This document shows positions 1 to 6,038 of a stretch of 6,669 bases of DNA, piece after piece. The position numbers and the translations under genes were made by a program. The notes under the pieces were generated by a model. That model did not search any database and had not been told where the DNA came from. It saw only the letters and a list, made by a program, of their open reading frames with translations. Within the stretch, counting starts at the first letter, position 1; each line of letters opens with the position of its first letter. The stretch is from Acidobacteriota bacterium (lineage in GTDB: Bacteria > Acidobacteriota > Terriglobia > Terriglobales > Acidobacteriaceae): NCBI GenBank assembly GCA_021798655.1, contig JAJZFE010000425.1:1-6669 (forward strand), read 5' to 3'.

Positions 1-87
1 GTCAGCCCGCGCGCCCGCCCAGCGAAAACCAATCTTTCGATGGATGCGCCCAGCCCCGAACTGCTCTACGTTCAAGGAGTGCCCTAG
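1..87 (+). CDS. Possible 3' end of an unrecognised plus-strand gene (partial)
   Basis: Frame 1 is open from the left edge to a TAG at 85-87 and encodes 28 residues ending in ELLYVQGVP. About two thirds of its codons end in G or C, in keeping with the neighbouring genes. The main support is context: a strong plus-strand intrinsic terminator begins 29 bases after the stop, which implies a transcription unit arriving from the left. The gene would converge on the minus-strand kinase gene. The fragment is too short to assign a family, and frames 2 and 3 are also open across this stretch, so the reading frame is inferred from the terminator spacing, not from recognised protein sequence. Confidence 0.35.
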   Translation, partial: VSPRARPAKTNLSMDAPSPELLYVQGVP

Positions 88-116
88 TCCGGTACAAAGT
101 ATCCGCTGCACCTCCA

Positions 117-150
117 ATGCCTCGTCCCCATCCAGGACGGGGCATATTTT
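117..150 (+). terminator. Intrinsic (Rho-independent) terminator, plus strand
   Basis: Bases 117-127 pair with 135-145 to form an 11-bp stem with one T-G wobble (122/140) around a 7-base loop (128-134). The stem is followed at once by a T-rich tract (TATTTT, 145-150, its first base shared with the stem). On the minus strand the wobble becomes an A-C mismatch and the stem is followed by TTGGAGG, not a T tract, so it should act mainly on plus-strand transcription entering from the left edge. It does not look like a terminator for the kinase gene. Confidence 0.6.
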
Positions 151-190
151 CGTGTGGGTCCGAAGCCCGTTCACACCTCCAGCGTGACGA

Positions 191-2692
191 CTAACCCACC
201 ACCTGCGCCAGCAGCCGCTTCCAGTTCTTCTGGTTCCGCTTGAAGCTCTTCTTCAAGTCATCCAGCGTGCGCTGAAAGTCCTGATTGTCGTTCATCGCGC
301 GCCACGCCGGATTCTTGCTGAACCACGGATAGTTCTCATTGCCCAGGTAGATCGCACGACGCAGCCAGTGCAGCGCCTCCGTGCTGTCGCCCTCCACGGC
401 AAAGTACGTAGCCAGCCGATACGCCATCTCGCTATCGGCCTCGGCCGCGGCCAGGGTGTCTTCGTTGATAAACTCCACCGCGCGTTTGCGCTCGCCCAGC
501 TGCACGTAACACATCGCAATGGTCGGGTACACGATCCGCAGCGAGTTGTCGTCCTGCGTCACCTTTTCCAGCGTGACCACCGCCTTCGACAACTGCCCTT
601 CGCGCATCTGCTGATAGCCCTGCGAGATGCGCAGCATCGGCTGGCGCGGCTCCAGCGTCAGGCCCTTCTCGATCTCGTCCGCAGCCAGCTCCAGCTGATT
701 CTGATACTGGTACACCCGCGCACGATGGTTATAGATCATCGCCGCATTGCCCGGATTCAGTCGCAGCGATGTATTGAACTGGTCCAGCGCCTCTTCGTAC
801 AGGCCGTCAATCCGCAGCGTCAGCCCGGCCACCAGGTGCACGTTCCAGTCGTTCGCAGCAGACTGCAGCAGGTGCTCGATGCCATGCCGCGCGCTCTCCT
901 TCTCGCCGCGGCTCAGCAGCATGTACACGCGATACAGGTTCGCCTCCACCGAGCCGGCATCGCGCTCCAGCGCCTTGTCAAACGCGCGCCGCGCCTCCAG
1001 CACGTGCATCTGTCCCCCAAGTCCGTGGCGCGCATACTGCAGATGCGTAATGCCCAGCCCCGACCATCCCGGCGCATAGCCCGGATCACGCTTCACCACG
1101 CCATCAAACAGCTCCCGCGCGCGGTCCAGTTCGTCGCGATTGCCCGTGCGAGACATGAACGACGACAGCAGCGCGCGCGCCTCCAGGTACTCTTCCGAAA
1201 CATCGTCGCCCAGCGAACGCACACTCGTCGGGCCAATCGCCTTCACCAGCCCGCCCTGCAAACCTCCGTGCAGCTCTGCAAACACCTCGTCACAAATCTC
1301 GCTCTGCACCGCGATCAGGTCGAACGAACCAACACTGATGGAGCCACCCGTGCGCACACTCTGGCCATTCACATCCAGCAGCTGCCAGCTCAGATCAAAC
1401 CCCTTCTCCGAGCGCAGAAAGCTGCCGGCGAGCACAAAGTCCACCATCAGCTTTTTCCCCAGGCTCAAAGGATCAAGTTGGTTCGTTGCCACGTTCATCA
1501 GCGCGCTGGTCGGCCGCACCAGCAGCGACGGCACCTTCGCCAGCCGCGCTGCCAGCGCATCGGCCAGCGCAAAGCCATAGAAGTGCGTCGCGTCGTCCGC
1601 AGCAAGGTTCACAAACGGCAGCGCCACGATACTTGGCCCTTTGCTCTGCGGCGTCGTGGTGCTGTCGCGAAAGCGCTCCGCCAGCATGGACAGAATGCCC
1701 GTCGTCCGCTTCTCTTCCTCCGGCGTCTCCATGTCCAGCCGCTGCTGCGCGCTCATGTTGATCGCACCTTCGCCAGGCATGATGGCCGCATCCAGCTGCA
1801 GCGACTTCACAATCGTCCGCAGCCCCTCGCGCAGCTCCGCCGCCGAGCCATACCGCTCCGACGGCTGCTTGGCCAGGCAGCGCAGGATCACGCTCTCCAG
1901 CTCCACCGCCAGGCCCGGCACAATCTCGCGCAGGCTCGGCGGCTCGGCATACTGGATCGCGCGAATGCTCTGCAGCTCCGCCGCATCGGGCCGGTGGAAC
2001 GGATGCCGTCCACTCACCATCTCGTACAAAATCACGCCGACCGCAAAGATGTCGCTCTGCACGCTCGACTGCCCGGTCACAAACTGCTCCGGCGCCATGT
2101 ACGCAATCGTGCCGCCGCGCGCGGTGTACGTCGCACCCACCAGCGCCGGCGTCACCGGCTGCTCCGTCAGCGAAGGATCAAAATCCGCGTTCTCGCGCTT
2201 CAGCTTGCGCGCCAGGCCAAAGTCCAGAATCTTGATCAGGCCGCCATCGGTCAGCATCACATTCGCCGGCTTCAGGTCGCGATGGAAGATGCCCATGTTG
2301 TGCGCCGCCGCCAGACCGTCCGCAATCTGCATTCCACTCGACAGCACCAGCTGCGCGTTCGCGGGCCCTTCGCCAATCACCTTGTCCAGGCTCTTGCCAG
2401 GGATGTACTGCATCACGATGTACGCTTCCCAGTCGCCCGTATCCAGCTCCGTCTCGCCCACCTCATAGATCGCGCAGACGTTGGGATGGTCGATCGCCGA
2501 GGCCAGCCGCGCCTCGCGCAGCTGCGTCGCGCGCACCTGCTCCGGCGTCTGCGACCCGCGCTTGAGCAGCTTCAGCACCACCGGCCGCTGCAGCAGCGTA
2601 TCGTTGGCCAGAAACACCACCCCGCTGCCACCGGAACCGATCTTGCGAAGAAACTCGTACTGCTTGATTACGCGACGCGCCATAAACCTCAT
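191..2692 (-). CDS. Soluble Ser/Thr protein kinase with TolB-N/FlgO-like domain and C-terminal TPR repeats
   Basis: This 833-residue protein should phosphorylate Ser or Thr residues of unknown partners in the cytoplasm. The N-terminal Hanks-type (PknB-like) kinase domain, about residues 12-295, looks complete: glycine loop IGSGGSGVV at 18-26, ATP-anchoring Lys41, helix-C Glu60, HRDLKPAN at 137-144 with catalytic Asp139, DFG at 157-159 and APE at 200-202. A charged linker (about 300-350) contains no hydrophobic run long enough to cross a membrane. Residues 353-475, starting SIVALPFVNLAADD, resemble the TolB-N/FlgO-like region that follows kinase or CadC-type modules in many TPR proteins. About six or seven TPR-like helix pairs follow between 520 and 815, for example LYEEALDQFNTSLRLNPGN at 631-649, and probably bind a partner protein. 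ATG at 2681-2683 (residue 4, MARRVIKQYEF) is an alternative start with a GAGG just upstream; the first ATG has no clear ribosome site. The gene is monocistronic here and divergent from the response regulator gene. The kinase family is certain; the substrate is unknown. Confidence 0.93.
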   Translation of the reverse strand: MRFMARRVIKQYEFLRKIGSGGSGVVFLANDTLLQRPVVLKLLKRGSQTPEQVRATQLREARLASAIDHPNVCAIYEVGETELDTGDWEAYIVMQYIPGKSLDKVIGEGPANAQLVLSSGMQIADGLAAAHNMGIFHRDLKPANVMLTDGGLIKILDFGLARKLKRENADFDPSLTEQPVTPALVGATYTARGGTIAYMAPEQFVTGQSSVQSDIFAVGVILYEMVSGRHPFHRPDAAELQSIRAIQYAEPPSLREIVPGLAVELESVILRCLAKQPSERYGSAAELREGLRTIVKSLQLDAAIMPGEGAINMSAQQRLDMETPEEEKRTTGILSMLAERFRDSTTTPQSKGPSIVALPFVNLAADDATHFYGFALADALAARLAKVPSLLVRPTSALMNVATNQLDPLSLGKKLMVDFVLAGSFLRSEKGFDLSWQLLDVNGQSVRTGGSISVGSFDLIAVQSEICDEVFAELHGGLQGGLVKAIGPTSVRSLGDDVSEEYLEARALLSSFMSRTGNRDELDRARELFDGVVKRDPGYAPGWSGLGITHLQYARHGLGGQMHVLEARRAFDKALERDAGSVEANLYRVYMLLSRGEKESARHGIEHLLQSAANDWNVHLVAGLTLRIDGLYEEALDQFNTSLRLNPGNAAMIYNHRARVYQYQNQLELAADEIEKGLTLEPRQPMLRISQGYQQMREGQLSKAVVTLEKVTQDDNSLRIVYPTIAMCYVQLGERKRAVEFINEDTLAAAEADSEMAYRLATYFAVEGDSTEALHWLRRAIYLGNENYPWFSKNPAWRAMNDNQDFQRTLDDLKKSFKRNQKNWKRLLAQVVG
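2687..2690 (-). promoter_or_regulatory. Possible ribosome binding site favouring the second Met of the kinase gene
   Basis: On the minus strand GAGG lies 3 bases before the ATG at 2681-2683. The spacing is shorter than ideal. The upstream in-frame ATG at 2690-2692 has only GATA immediately before it and no purine-rich motif at 5-10 bases. The kinase may therefore begin at residue 4, giving an 830-residue protein. Confidence 0.3.
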
Positions 2693-2832
2693 TATCGCAG
2701 TTGCGCCGCCGCTCTTCGCAACAGGCTTTCTCTTCCCGCAGCAGTCAACCCTTTTTGGTCATCCTGCATCCTACGGTCTGTTCCAGAACTCATCACGTCA
2801 GTCAGCGCGGGCATCGCACTCGCGCAGCGTCC

Positions 2833-2871
2833 ACCGCTCGATAGCACCGCTCGATAGCACCACTCAATGGA
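2833..2871. repeat. Three tandem 13-bp repeats in the divergent intergenic region
   Basis: ACCGCTCGATAGC occurs twice head to tail (2833-2845 and 2846-2858), followed by a degenerate third unit (2859-2871) that matches at 9 of 13 positions. The array ends 9 bases before the response regulator start codon and overlaps that gene's weak GGA ribosome site. It lies between two divergently transcribed signalling genes. A direct-repeat operator is possible, since the 13-bp period is a little over one helical turn, but replication slippage would produce the same picture. No consensus promoter was recognised in the 187-bp gap: a TTGACT on the minus strand (2743-2748) has no matching -10 box. Confidence 0.6.
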
Positions 2872-2879
2872 ATGCTCCC

Positions 2880-3281
2880 ATGCCTGCCACACTGCTTCTG
2901 GTCGACGACAACGCCATCCAGGCCGCCACCCGGCAGGCCATCCTCAAACGCTCCGGACACCTCGTCCTCGTCTCGCTGACGCCGGAGCGCGCACTGGAAC
3001 AGCTGCGCAACCAGCAGGCCACCGCCACGCCGATCGACCTCCTGCTCACCGACCACCTGATGCCCGGCATGGACGGCGTCGCCTTCATCACCGCCGTGCG
3101 CGCCTTCGCGCCCACGCTGCCGGTACTCGTCATCAGCGGCATGGCCGAGGCCGAACGCGAGTACGCCGCGCTCTCCGTCCACTTCCGCGTCAAGCCGATC
3201 CCGCCCCCCATGTTGCTGGCAACCATCGAAGCGATCCTGAATCCCCTCCATCCTTCGATGGACTCCGGCCTGCCCGGCTGA
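2880..3281 (+). CDS. Single-domain response regulator (CheY-like receiver protein)
   Basis: This 133-residue protein consists of one receiver domain with no DNA-binding or enzymatic output domain. It is expected to accept a phosphoryl group from a histidine kinase and signal through protein contacts in the cytoplasm. Visible receiver features are the acidic pair Asp9-Asp10 in LLLVDDN, phospho-acceptor Asp58 in LLLTDHLMPGMDG (residues 54-66), the conserved Ser86 in VLVISG, and Lys105 followed by Pro106 (VKP). All phosphorylation-site residues are therefore present. The ATG at 2880 is chosen because the receiver fold begins directly after it and a GGA lies 8 bases upstream. The frame is open further upstream, but that extension runs through the intergenic repeat and antisense to the kinase gene. 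No histidine kinase is encoded nearby; the divergent neighbour is a Ser/Thr kinase. ccmF begins 81 bases downstream on the same strand. The partner and output are unknown. Confidence 0.88.
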   Translation: MPATLLLVDDNAIQAATRQAILKRSGHLVLVSLTPERALEQLRNQQATATPIDLLLTDHLMPGMDGVAFITAVRAFAPTLPVLVISGMAEAEREYAALSVHFRVKPIPPPMLLATIEAILNPLHPSMDSGLPG

Positions 3282-3362
3282 AGGTATCTCCGAAGATCGC
3301 ACTCCCCGCGCACACACAGCGCACAAGTTTGAGAGAATGGGAGGCGAAGGAATCCTGCCCAG

Positions 3363-5507
3363 ATGTCTCATCCCATGCCGTCGTTCGGTAGTTTCGCGCT
3401 GTTGCTGGCGCTCGTCCTCAGCGCCTACTGCCTCGTCGTCGGTTCGCTCTCGCTATGGGCTGCGGCATACAACCGCCCGCTCGCACTGCCCGCATCGCTG
3501 CTGCAGGAGACCGCCCGCCGCGCCGGCATCGCCAGCTTCTTCGCCGTACTCGGTGCCACCTTCGCCCTCGTCTGGGCCTTCGCCACCGACGACTTCGCCG
3601 TCGATTACGTCGTCCATCACTCCAGCAAAGCACTCTTCTGGGGCTACAAGTTCTCCACGCTCTGGTCCGGCCAGGAAGGCTCGCTGCTGCTCTGGAGCTT
3701 TCTGCTCGCCACCTACGCCTTCGTGCTGCGCCTGCGCCACCGCAACGACGTCACGCTCTACGCCTACGCCTCCACCATCCTCGCGGGCATTCAAGTCTTC
3801 TTTCTCCTCCTGCTCGTCATCGCGGCGCCCCCGTTCGCCATTGTGCCCGGCGGCATCACCCCGCTCGACGGCTTCGGCCTCAACCCGCTGCTGCAATACC
3901 CCGAGATGGCCATCCATCCGCCGATGCTCTACCTCGGCTACGTCGGCTTCTCGGTACCCTTCGCCTTCGCACTCGGCGCGCTCATCATGCGCTATCCCGG
4001 CGAAAAGTGGATCGCCATCACGCGCCGCTGGACGATGGTCACCTGGCTCTTCCTCACCTGTGGCATCATGCTCGGCATGCACTGGGCGTACGCCGTGCTC
4101 GGCTGGGGCGGCTACTGGGGATGGGACCCCGTCGAGAACGCCAGCCTCATGCCCTGGCTCGGCGGCACCGCGTTTCTCCACTCCGTCATGATGCAGGAGA
4201 AGCGCGGCATGATGAAGCGCTGGAACGTCTGGCTCATCTTTGTCACCTTCATGCTCACCATCCTCGGCACGCTGCTCACGCGCTCCGGCCTGGTCAGCAG
4301 CGTGCACGCCTTCGCACAAAGCTCCATCGGCAACTGGTTCACGGCCTTTCTGCTCATCGTCTTCTGCATCTGCCTCTTCGTCTTCTTCCGCCAGAACGAC
4401 CACCTCAAATCCGAGAACCAGCTCGAATCCATCGTCAGCCGCGAGTCCAGCTTCCTCTTCAACAATCTCGTCCTGCTCGCTGCATGCTTCACCGTCCTCT
4501 ACGGCACGCTGCTGCCTGTGCTCTCGGAGTTCTTCACCGGCGCCAAGATCACCGTCGGCGGCCCTTACTACAACAAGGTGATGGTGCCCATCGGCCTCTT
4601 CCTGCTCTTCCTCACCGGAGTAGGCCCCCTGCTCGCCTGGCGCTCCACCACCCTGCGCACCATCCGCCGCAACTTCGTGCTGCCCTGCATCGCCGTCACC
4701 GTAACGGCCATCGCTCTGATGCTCGCAGGCGTTCGGCCCTGGCTTAACGACGACGCCACGGGCTCCATCTACGCGCTAGTCTGCTACTCCATCGGTGCCG
4801 GCGTCATCACCGCCATCGCGTCGGAGTTCCTCCGCGGAGCCGGCGTCGTCCGCACCCAGAGCGGCAAAAACCTCTTCGCCTCCGCCATCCTGCTCACCCG
4901 CCGCAACACCCGCCGCTACGGCGGCTATGTCATCCACTTCGGCATCGTGCTGCTCTTCATCGGACTCGCCGGCGCAGCCTTCAACCAGTCCAAAGAGCTC
5001 GAGATGAGCTTTGGCGACTCGGTCCAGCTCAACGGCTACAAGATCGTCTGCAACAGCTTCTCGCAGGATTCGAACAAGGAGTACGACACCGACTTCGCGC
5101 TCCTCGACGTCTTCAAAGGCACGCAAAAGATCACCCGACTCACCCCCGAGCGCCGCGTCTACTTCCCCGACACCGACCACGCCCAGGTCTCCACCGTCGT
5201 CGCCATCCACTCCACACTCGCCGCCGACCTCTACGTCGTCTTCGAGGGACGCAACGCCGACTCCGGCCGCCCCATCATCAAGATCTTCGTGAACCCGCTC
5301 GTCAACTGGATCTGGATCGGCGTCGCCATCGTCATCCTCGGCACGGCCCTGGCGCTCGTTCCCCCGCTCCAGCCCCAGGCCCGCCGCGCGGAAGCTCCCG
5401 GCCCTGTCTCAACCTCTTTGTCATTCCGCAGCGCAGCGGAGGAATCTGCATCTCCCGGAGCGCCGATACACTCTGCCGTCGCCACGCAGGAGACTCCCCA
5501 TGCTTAA
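3363..5507 (+). CDS. ccmF: Cytochrome c-type biogenesis protein CcmF (haem lyase subunit)
   Basis: CcmF is the membrane haem lyase of System I cytochrome c maturation; it takes haem from holo-CcmE and, with CcmH, joins it to the CXXCH motif of apocytochrome c on the periplasmic side. The 714-residue protein is largely hydrophobic, with about 15 predicted membrane segments. The WWD haem-handling signature is clear at 247-265 (GWGGYWGWDPVENASLMPW). By comparison with E. coli CcmF (His173, His261, His303, His491), the four haem-related histidines appear to be His185 (AIHPPMLY), His273 (FLHSV), His315 (VSSVHAF) and His525 (YVIHFG). A periplasmic loop spans about 540-640 and the last membrane segment about 643-665. 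The roughly 45 residues beyond it form a polar Ala/Ser/Pro-rich tail, making the protein longer than E. coli CcmF (647 residues); part of that tail comes from a palindromic repeat. ATG at 3363 is preceded by AAGGA (3347-3351), with a longish 11-base spacer; Met5 is a possible alternative. It overlaps ccmH by 8 bases. Confidence 0.95.
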   Translation: MSHPMPSFGSFALLLALVLSAYCLVVGSLSLWAAAYNRPLALPASLLQETARRAGIASFFAVLGATFALVWAFATDDFAVDYVVHHSSKALFWGYKFSTLWSGQEGSLLLWSFLLATYAFVLRLRHRNDVTLYAYASTILAGIQVFFLLLLVIAAPPFAIVPGGITPLDGFGLNPLLQYPEMAIHPPMLYLGYVGFSVPFAFALGALIMRYPGEKWIAITRRWTMVTWLFLTCGIMLGMHWAYAVLGWGGYWGWDPVENASLMPWLGGTAFLHSVMMQEKRGMMKRWNVWLIFVTFMLTILGTLLTRSGLVSSVHAFAQSSIGNWFTAFLLIVFCICLFVFFRQNDHLKSENQLESIVSRESSFLFNNLVLLAACFTVLYGTLLPVLSEFFTGAKITVGGPYYNKVMVPIGLFLLFLTGVGPLLAWRSTTLRTIRRNFVLPCIAVTVTAIALMLAGVRPWLNDDATGSIYALVCYSIGAGVITAIASEFLRGAGVVRTQSGKNLFASAILLTRRNTRRYGGYVIHFGIVLLFIGLAGAAFNQSKELEMSFGDSVQLNGYKIVCNSFSQDSNKEYDTDFALLDVFKGTQKITRLTPERRVYFPDTDHAQVSTVVAIHSTLAADLYVVFEGRNADSGRPIIKIFVNPLVNWIWIGVAIVILGTALALVPPLQPQARRAEAPGPVSTSLSFRSAAEESASPGAPIHSAVATQETPHA
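5417..5455. repeat. Small palindromic dispersed-type repeat inside the ccmF 3' end
   Basis: The stretch from TTTGTCATTCCGC to GGAGGAATCTGC is an imperfect palindrome: ATTCC (5423-5427) mirrors GGAAT (5441-5445), and CCGC (5426-5429) can pair with GCGG (5436-5439) around AGCGCA. From memory, very similar GTCATTCCG...GAGGAATCTGC units are scattered through Terriglobia genomes, mostly between genes. Here the unit lies in frame within ccmF and supplies residues LSFRSAAEESASP of the C-terminal tail. Only one copy is visible in this window, so its dispersed nature rests on recollection, not on this sequence. Confidence 0.5.
5488..5492 (+). promoter_or_regulatory. Ribosome binding site of ccmH, inside ccmF
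   Basis: AGGAG is placed 7 bases before the ATG at 5500 and lies within the last codons of ccmF. The good match and spacing fix the ccmH start. Together with the 8-base gene overlap, they imply translation coupled to ccmF. Confidence 0.75.
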
Positions 5508-5961
5508 ACGTTCCCTCCACATCCTGCTCCTGCTTACCATCGCCGTCTCCATGCTCGGCGCTGGCTCCACCGACGCGCGCTTCCAGAAGCTCGGCGGCCA
5601 GATGATGTGTACCTGCGGCTGTGCTCAAATGCTGCTGGAGTGCAACCACGTCGGTTGCCCGGACTCGCCGCGGCTCATCGGCGAACTCCACGACCAGCTC
5701 GCCGCCGGCCTCACCGACGCCGGCATCCTGACCTGGTTTGCAGACAAGTACGGCCCCACCGTCCTGGCCGCCCCGCTCCGCAACAACCTCTTCGACCGCA
5801 CCACCTGGTACATCCCCGGCGGCGTGCTGCTGCTCGGCATCCTCGGCGTCATCCTGCTGGTCCGCTACTGGAAGTCCCGCCTGCCACCACCGGTCCCCGT
5901 CACCCACACCCCCACGGCGGACGCCCTGCGCGACCGCATCCGCAGTGAAACGGAGTACTGA
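5500..5961 (+). CDS. ccmH: Cytochrome c-type biogenesis protein CcmH (apocytochrome thiol-reductant subunit)
   Basis: CcmH works with CcmF in System I cytochrome c maturation and keeps the apocytochrome CXXCH thiols reduced for haem attachment. The 153-residue protein has an N-terminal signal or membrane segment (about 4-21, after Lys3-Arg4), a periplasmic helical domain (about 27-100), one membrane anchor (about 104-122) and a short polar cytoplasmic tail. The family region reads LGGQMMCTCGCAQMLLECN, followed by Cys53, then GELHDQLAAGLTDAGILTWF, and the YGPTVLAAP segment (84-92) resembles the conserved YGDFVLYxP of CcmH proteins. Unlike E. coli CcmH, which has a single RCXXC motif, this protein has Cys37, Cys39 and Cys41 (CXCXC) plus Cys48 and Cys53, and no CXXC spacing. 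I recall this pattern from acidobacterial homologues, so it is probably a lineage variant and not damage. Short CcmH without the CcmI-like TPR domain. It overlaps ccmF by 8 bases and ends 77 bases before rfbC. Confidence 0.88.
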   Translation: MLKRSLHILLLLTIAVSMLGAGSTDARFQKLGGQMMCTCGCAQMLLECNHVGCPDSPRLIGELHDQLAAGLTDAGILTWFADKYGPTVLAAPLRNNLFDRTTWYIPGGVLLLGILGVILLVRYWKSRLPPPVPVTHTPTADALRDRIRSETEY

Positions 5962-5980
5962 ACTACGCCAACAAGCGCGC

Positions 5981-5995
5981 CTGTCGCCACGACAG
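5981..5995. repeat. Short perfect inverted repeat between ccmH and rfbC
   Basis: CTGTCG (5981-5986) and CGACAG (5990-5995) form a perfect 6-bp stem with a 3-base CCA loop, 20 bases after the ccmH stop. No T-rich tract follows on either strand, so it is a weak candidate for an intrinsic terminator. It could slow polymerase, protect the ccmFH transcript 3' end, or be chance. The rest of the 77-base gap is more A-rich and ends in the rfbC ribosome site. Confidence 0.35.
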
Positions 5996-6023
5996 AATCA
6001 ATTCGAAAAACAACCTGGAACCG

Positions 6024-6028
6024 AAGGA
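6024..6028 (+). promoter_or_regulatory. Ribosome binding site of rfbC
   Basis: AAGGA sits in an A-rich leader 10 bases before the ATG at 6039. It supports that start, and the homology to RmlC also begins within a few residues of it. No separate -35/-10 promoter for rfbC was recognised in the gap after ccmH. Confidence 0.5.
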
Positions 6029-6038
6029 AACAGAACGT

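Noticed and set aside
152..176. Imperfect inverted repeat (GTGTG...CACAC) just beyond the kinase stop, considered as the kinase terminator.
   Set aside because: The stem is interrupted, and on the minus strand it is followed by GAAAATATG with no T tract, so it does not meet the criteria for an intrinsic terminator.
2743..2748. TTGACT on the minus strand as a -35 box for the kinase gene.
   Set aside because: No acceptable -10 box lies 16-18 bases downstream, so the hexamer alone is not enough to call a promoter.
368..2857. An 829-codon plus-strand open frame antisense to the kinase gene.
   Set aside because: The translation is extremely rich in Arg, His, Gln and Leu, with no recognisable domain or fold pattern, while the minus strand encodes an intact kinase. 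In GC-rich genes with strong third-position bias, long antisense frames arise from codon use alone.
2481..2879. Upstream in-frame extension of the response regulator that would add about 133 residues.
   Set aside because: It overlaps the start of the kinase gene in antisense, crosses the tandem repeat, and encodes low-complexity sequence. The receiver domain starts exactly at the ATG at 2880.
3247..3262. Six-base inverted repeat TCCATC/GATGGA with a CTTC loop near the end of the response regulator gene.
   Set aside because: It lies inside the coding region and has no T tract after it; it is short enough to occur by chance.
3453..4403. A 316-codon minus-strand frame opposite ccmF, rich in Glu, Asp, Gly and Ala.
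   Set aside because: It is a shadow of the ccmF coding strand; the acidic composition is what the complement of hydrophobic GC-rich codons gives, and no motif is visible.
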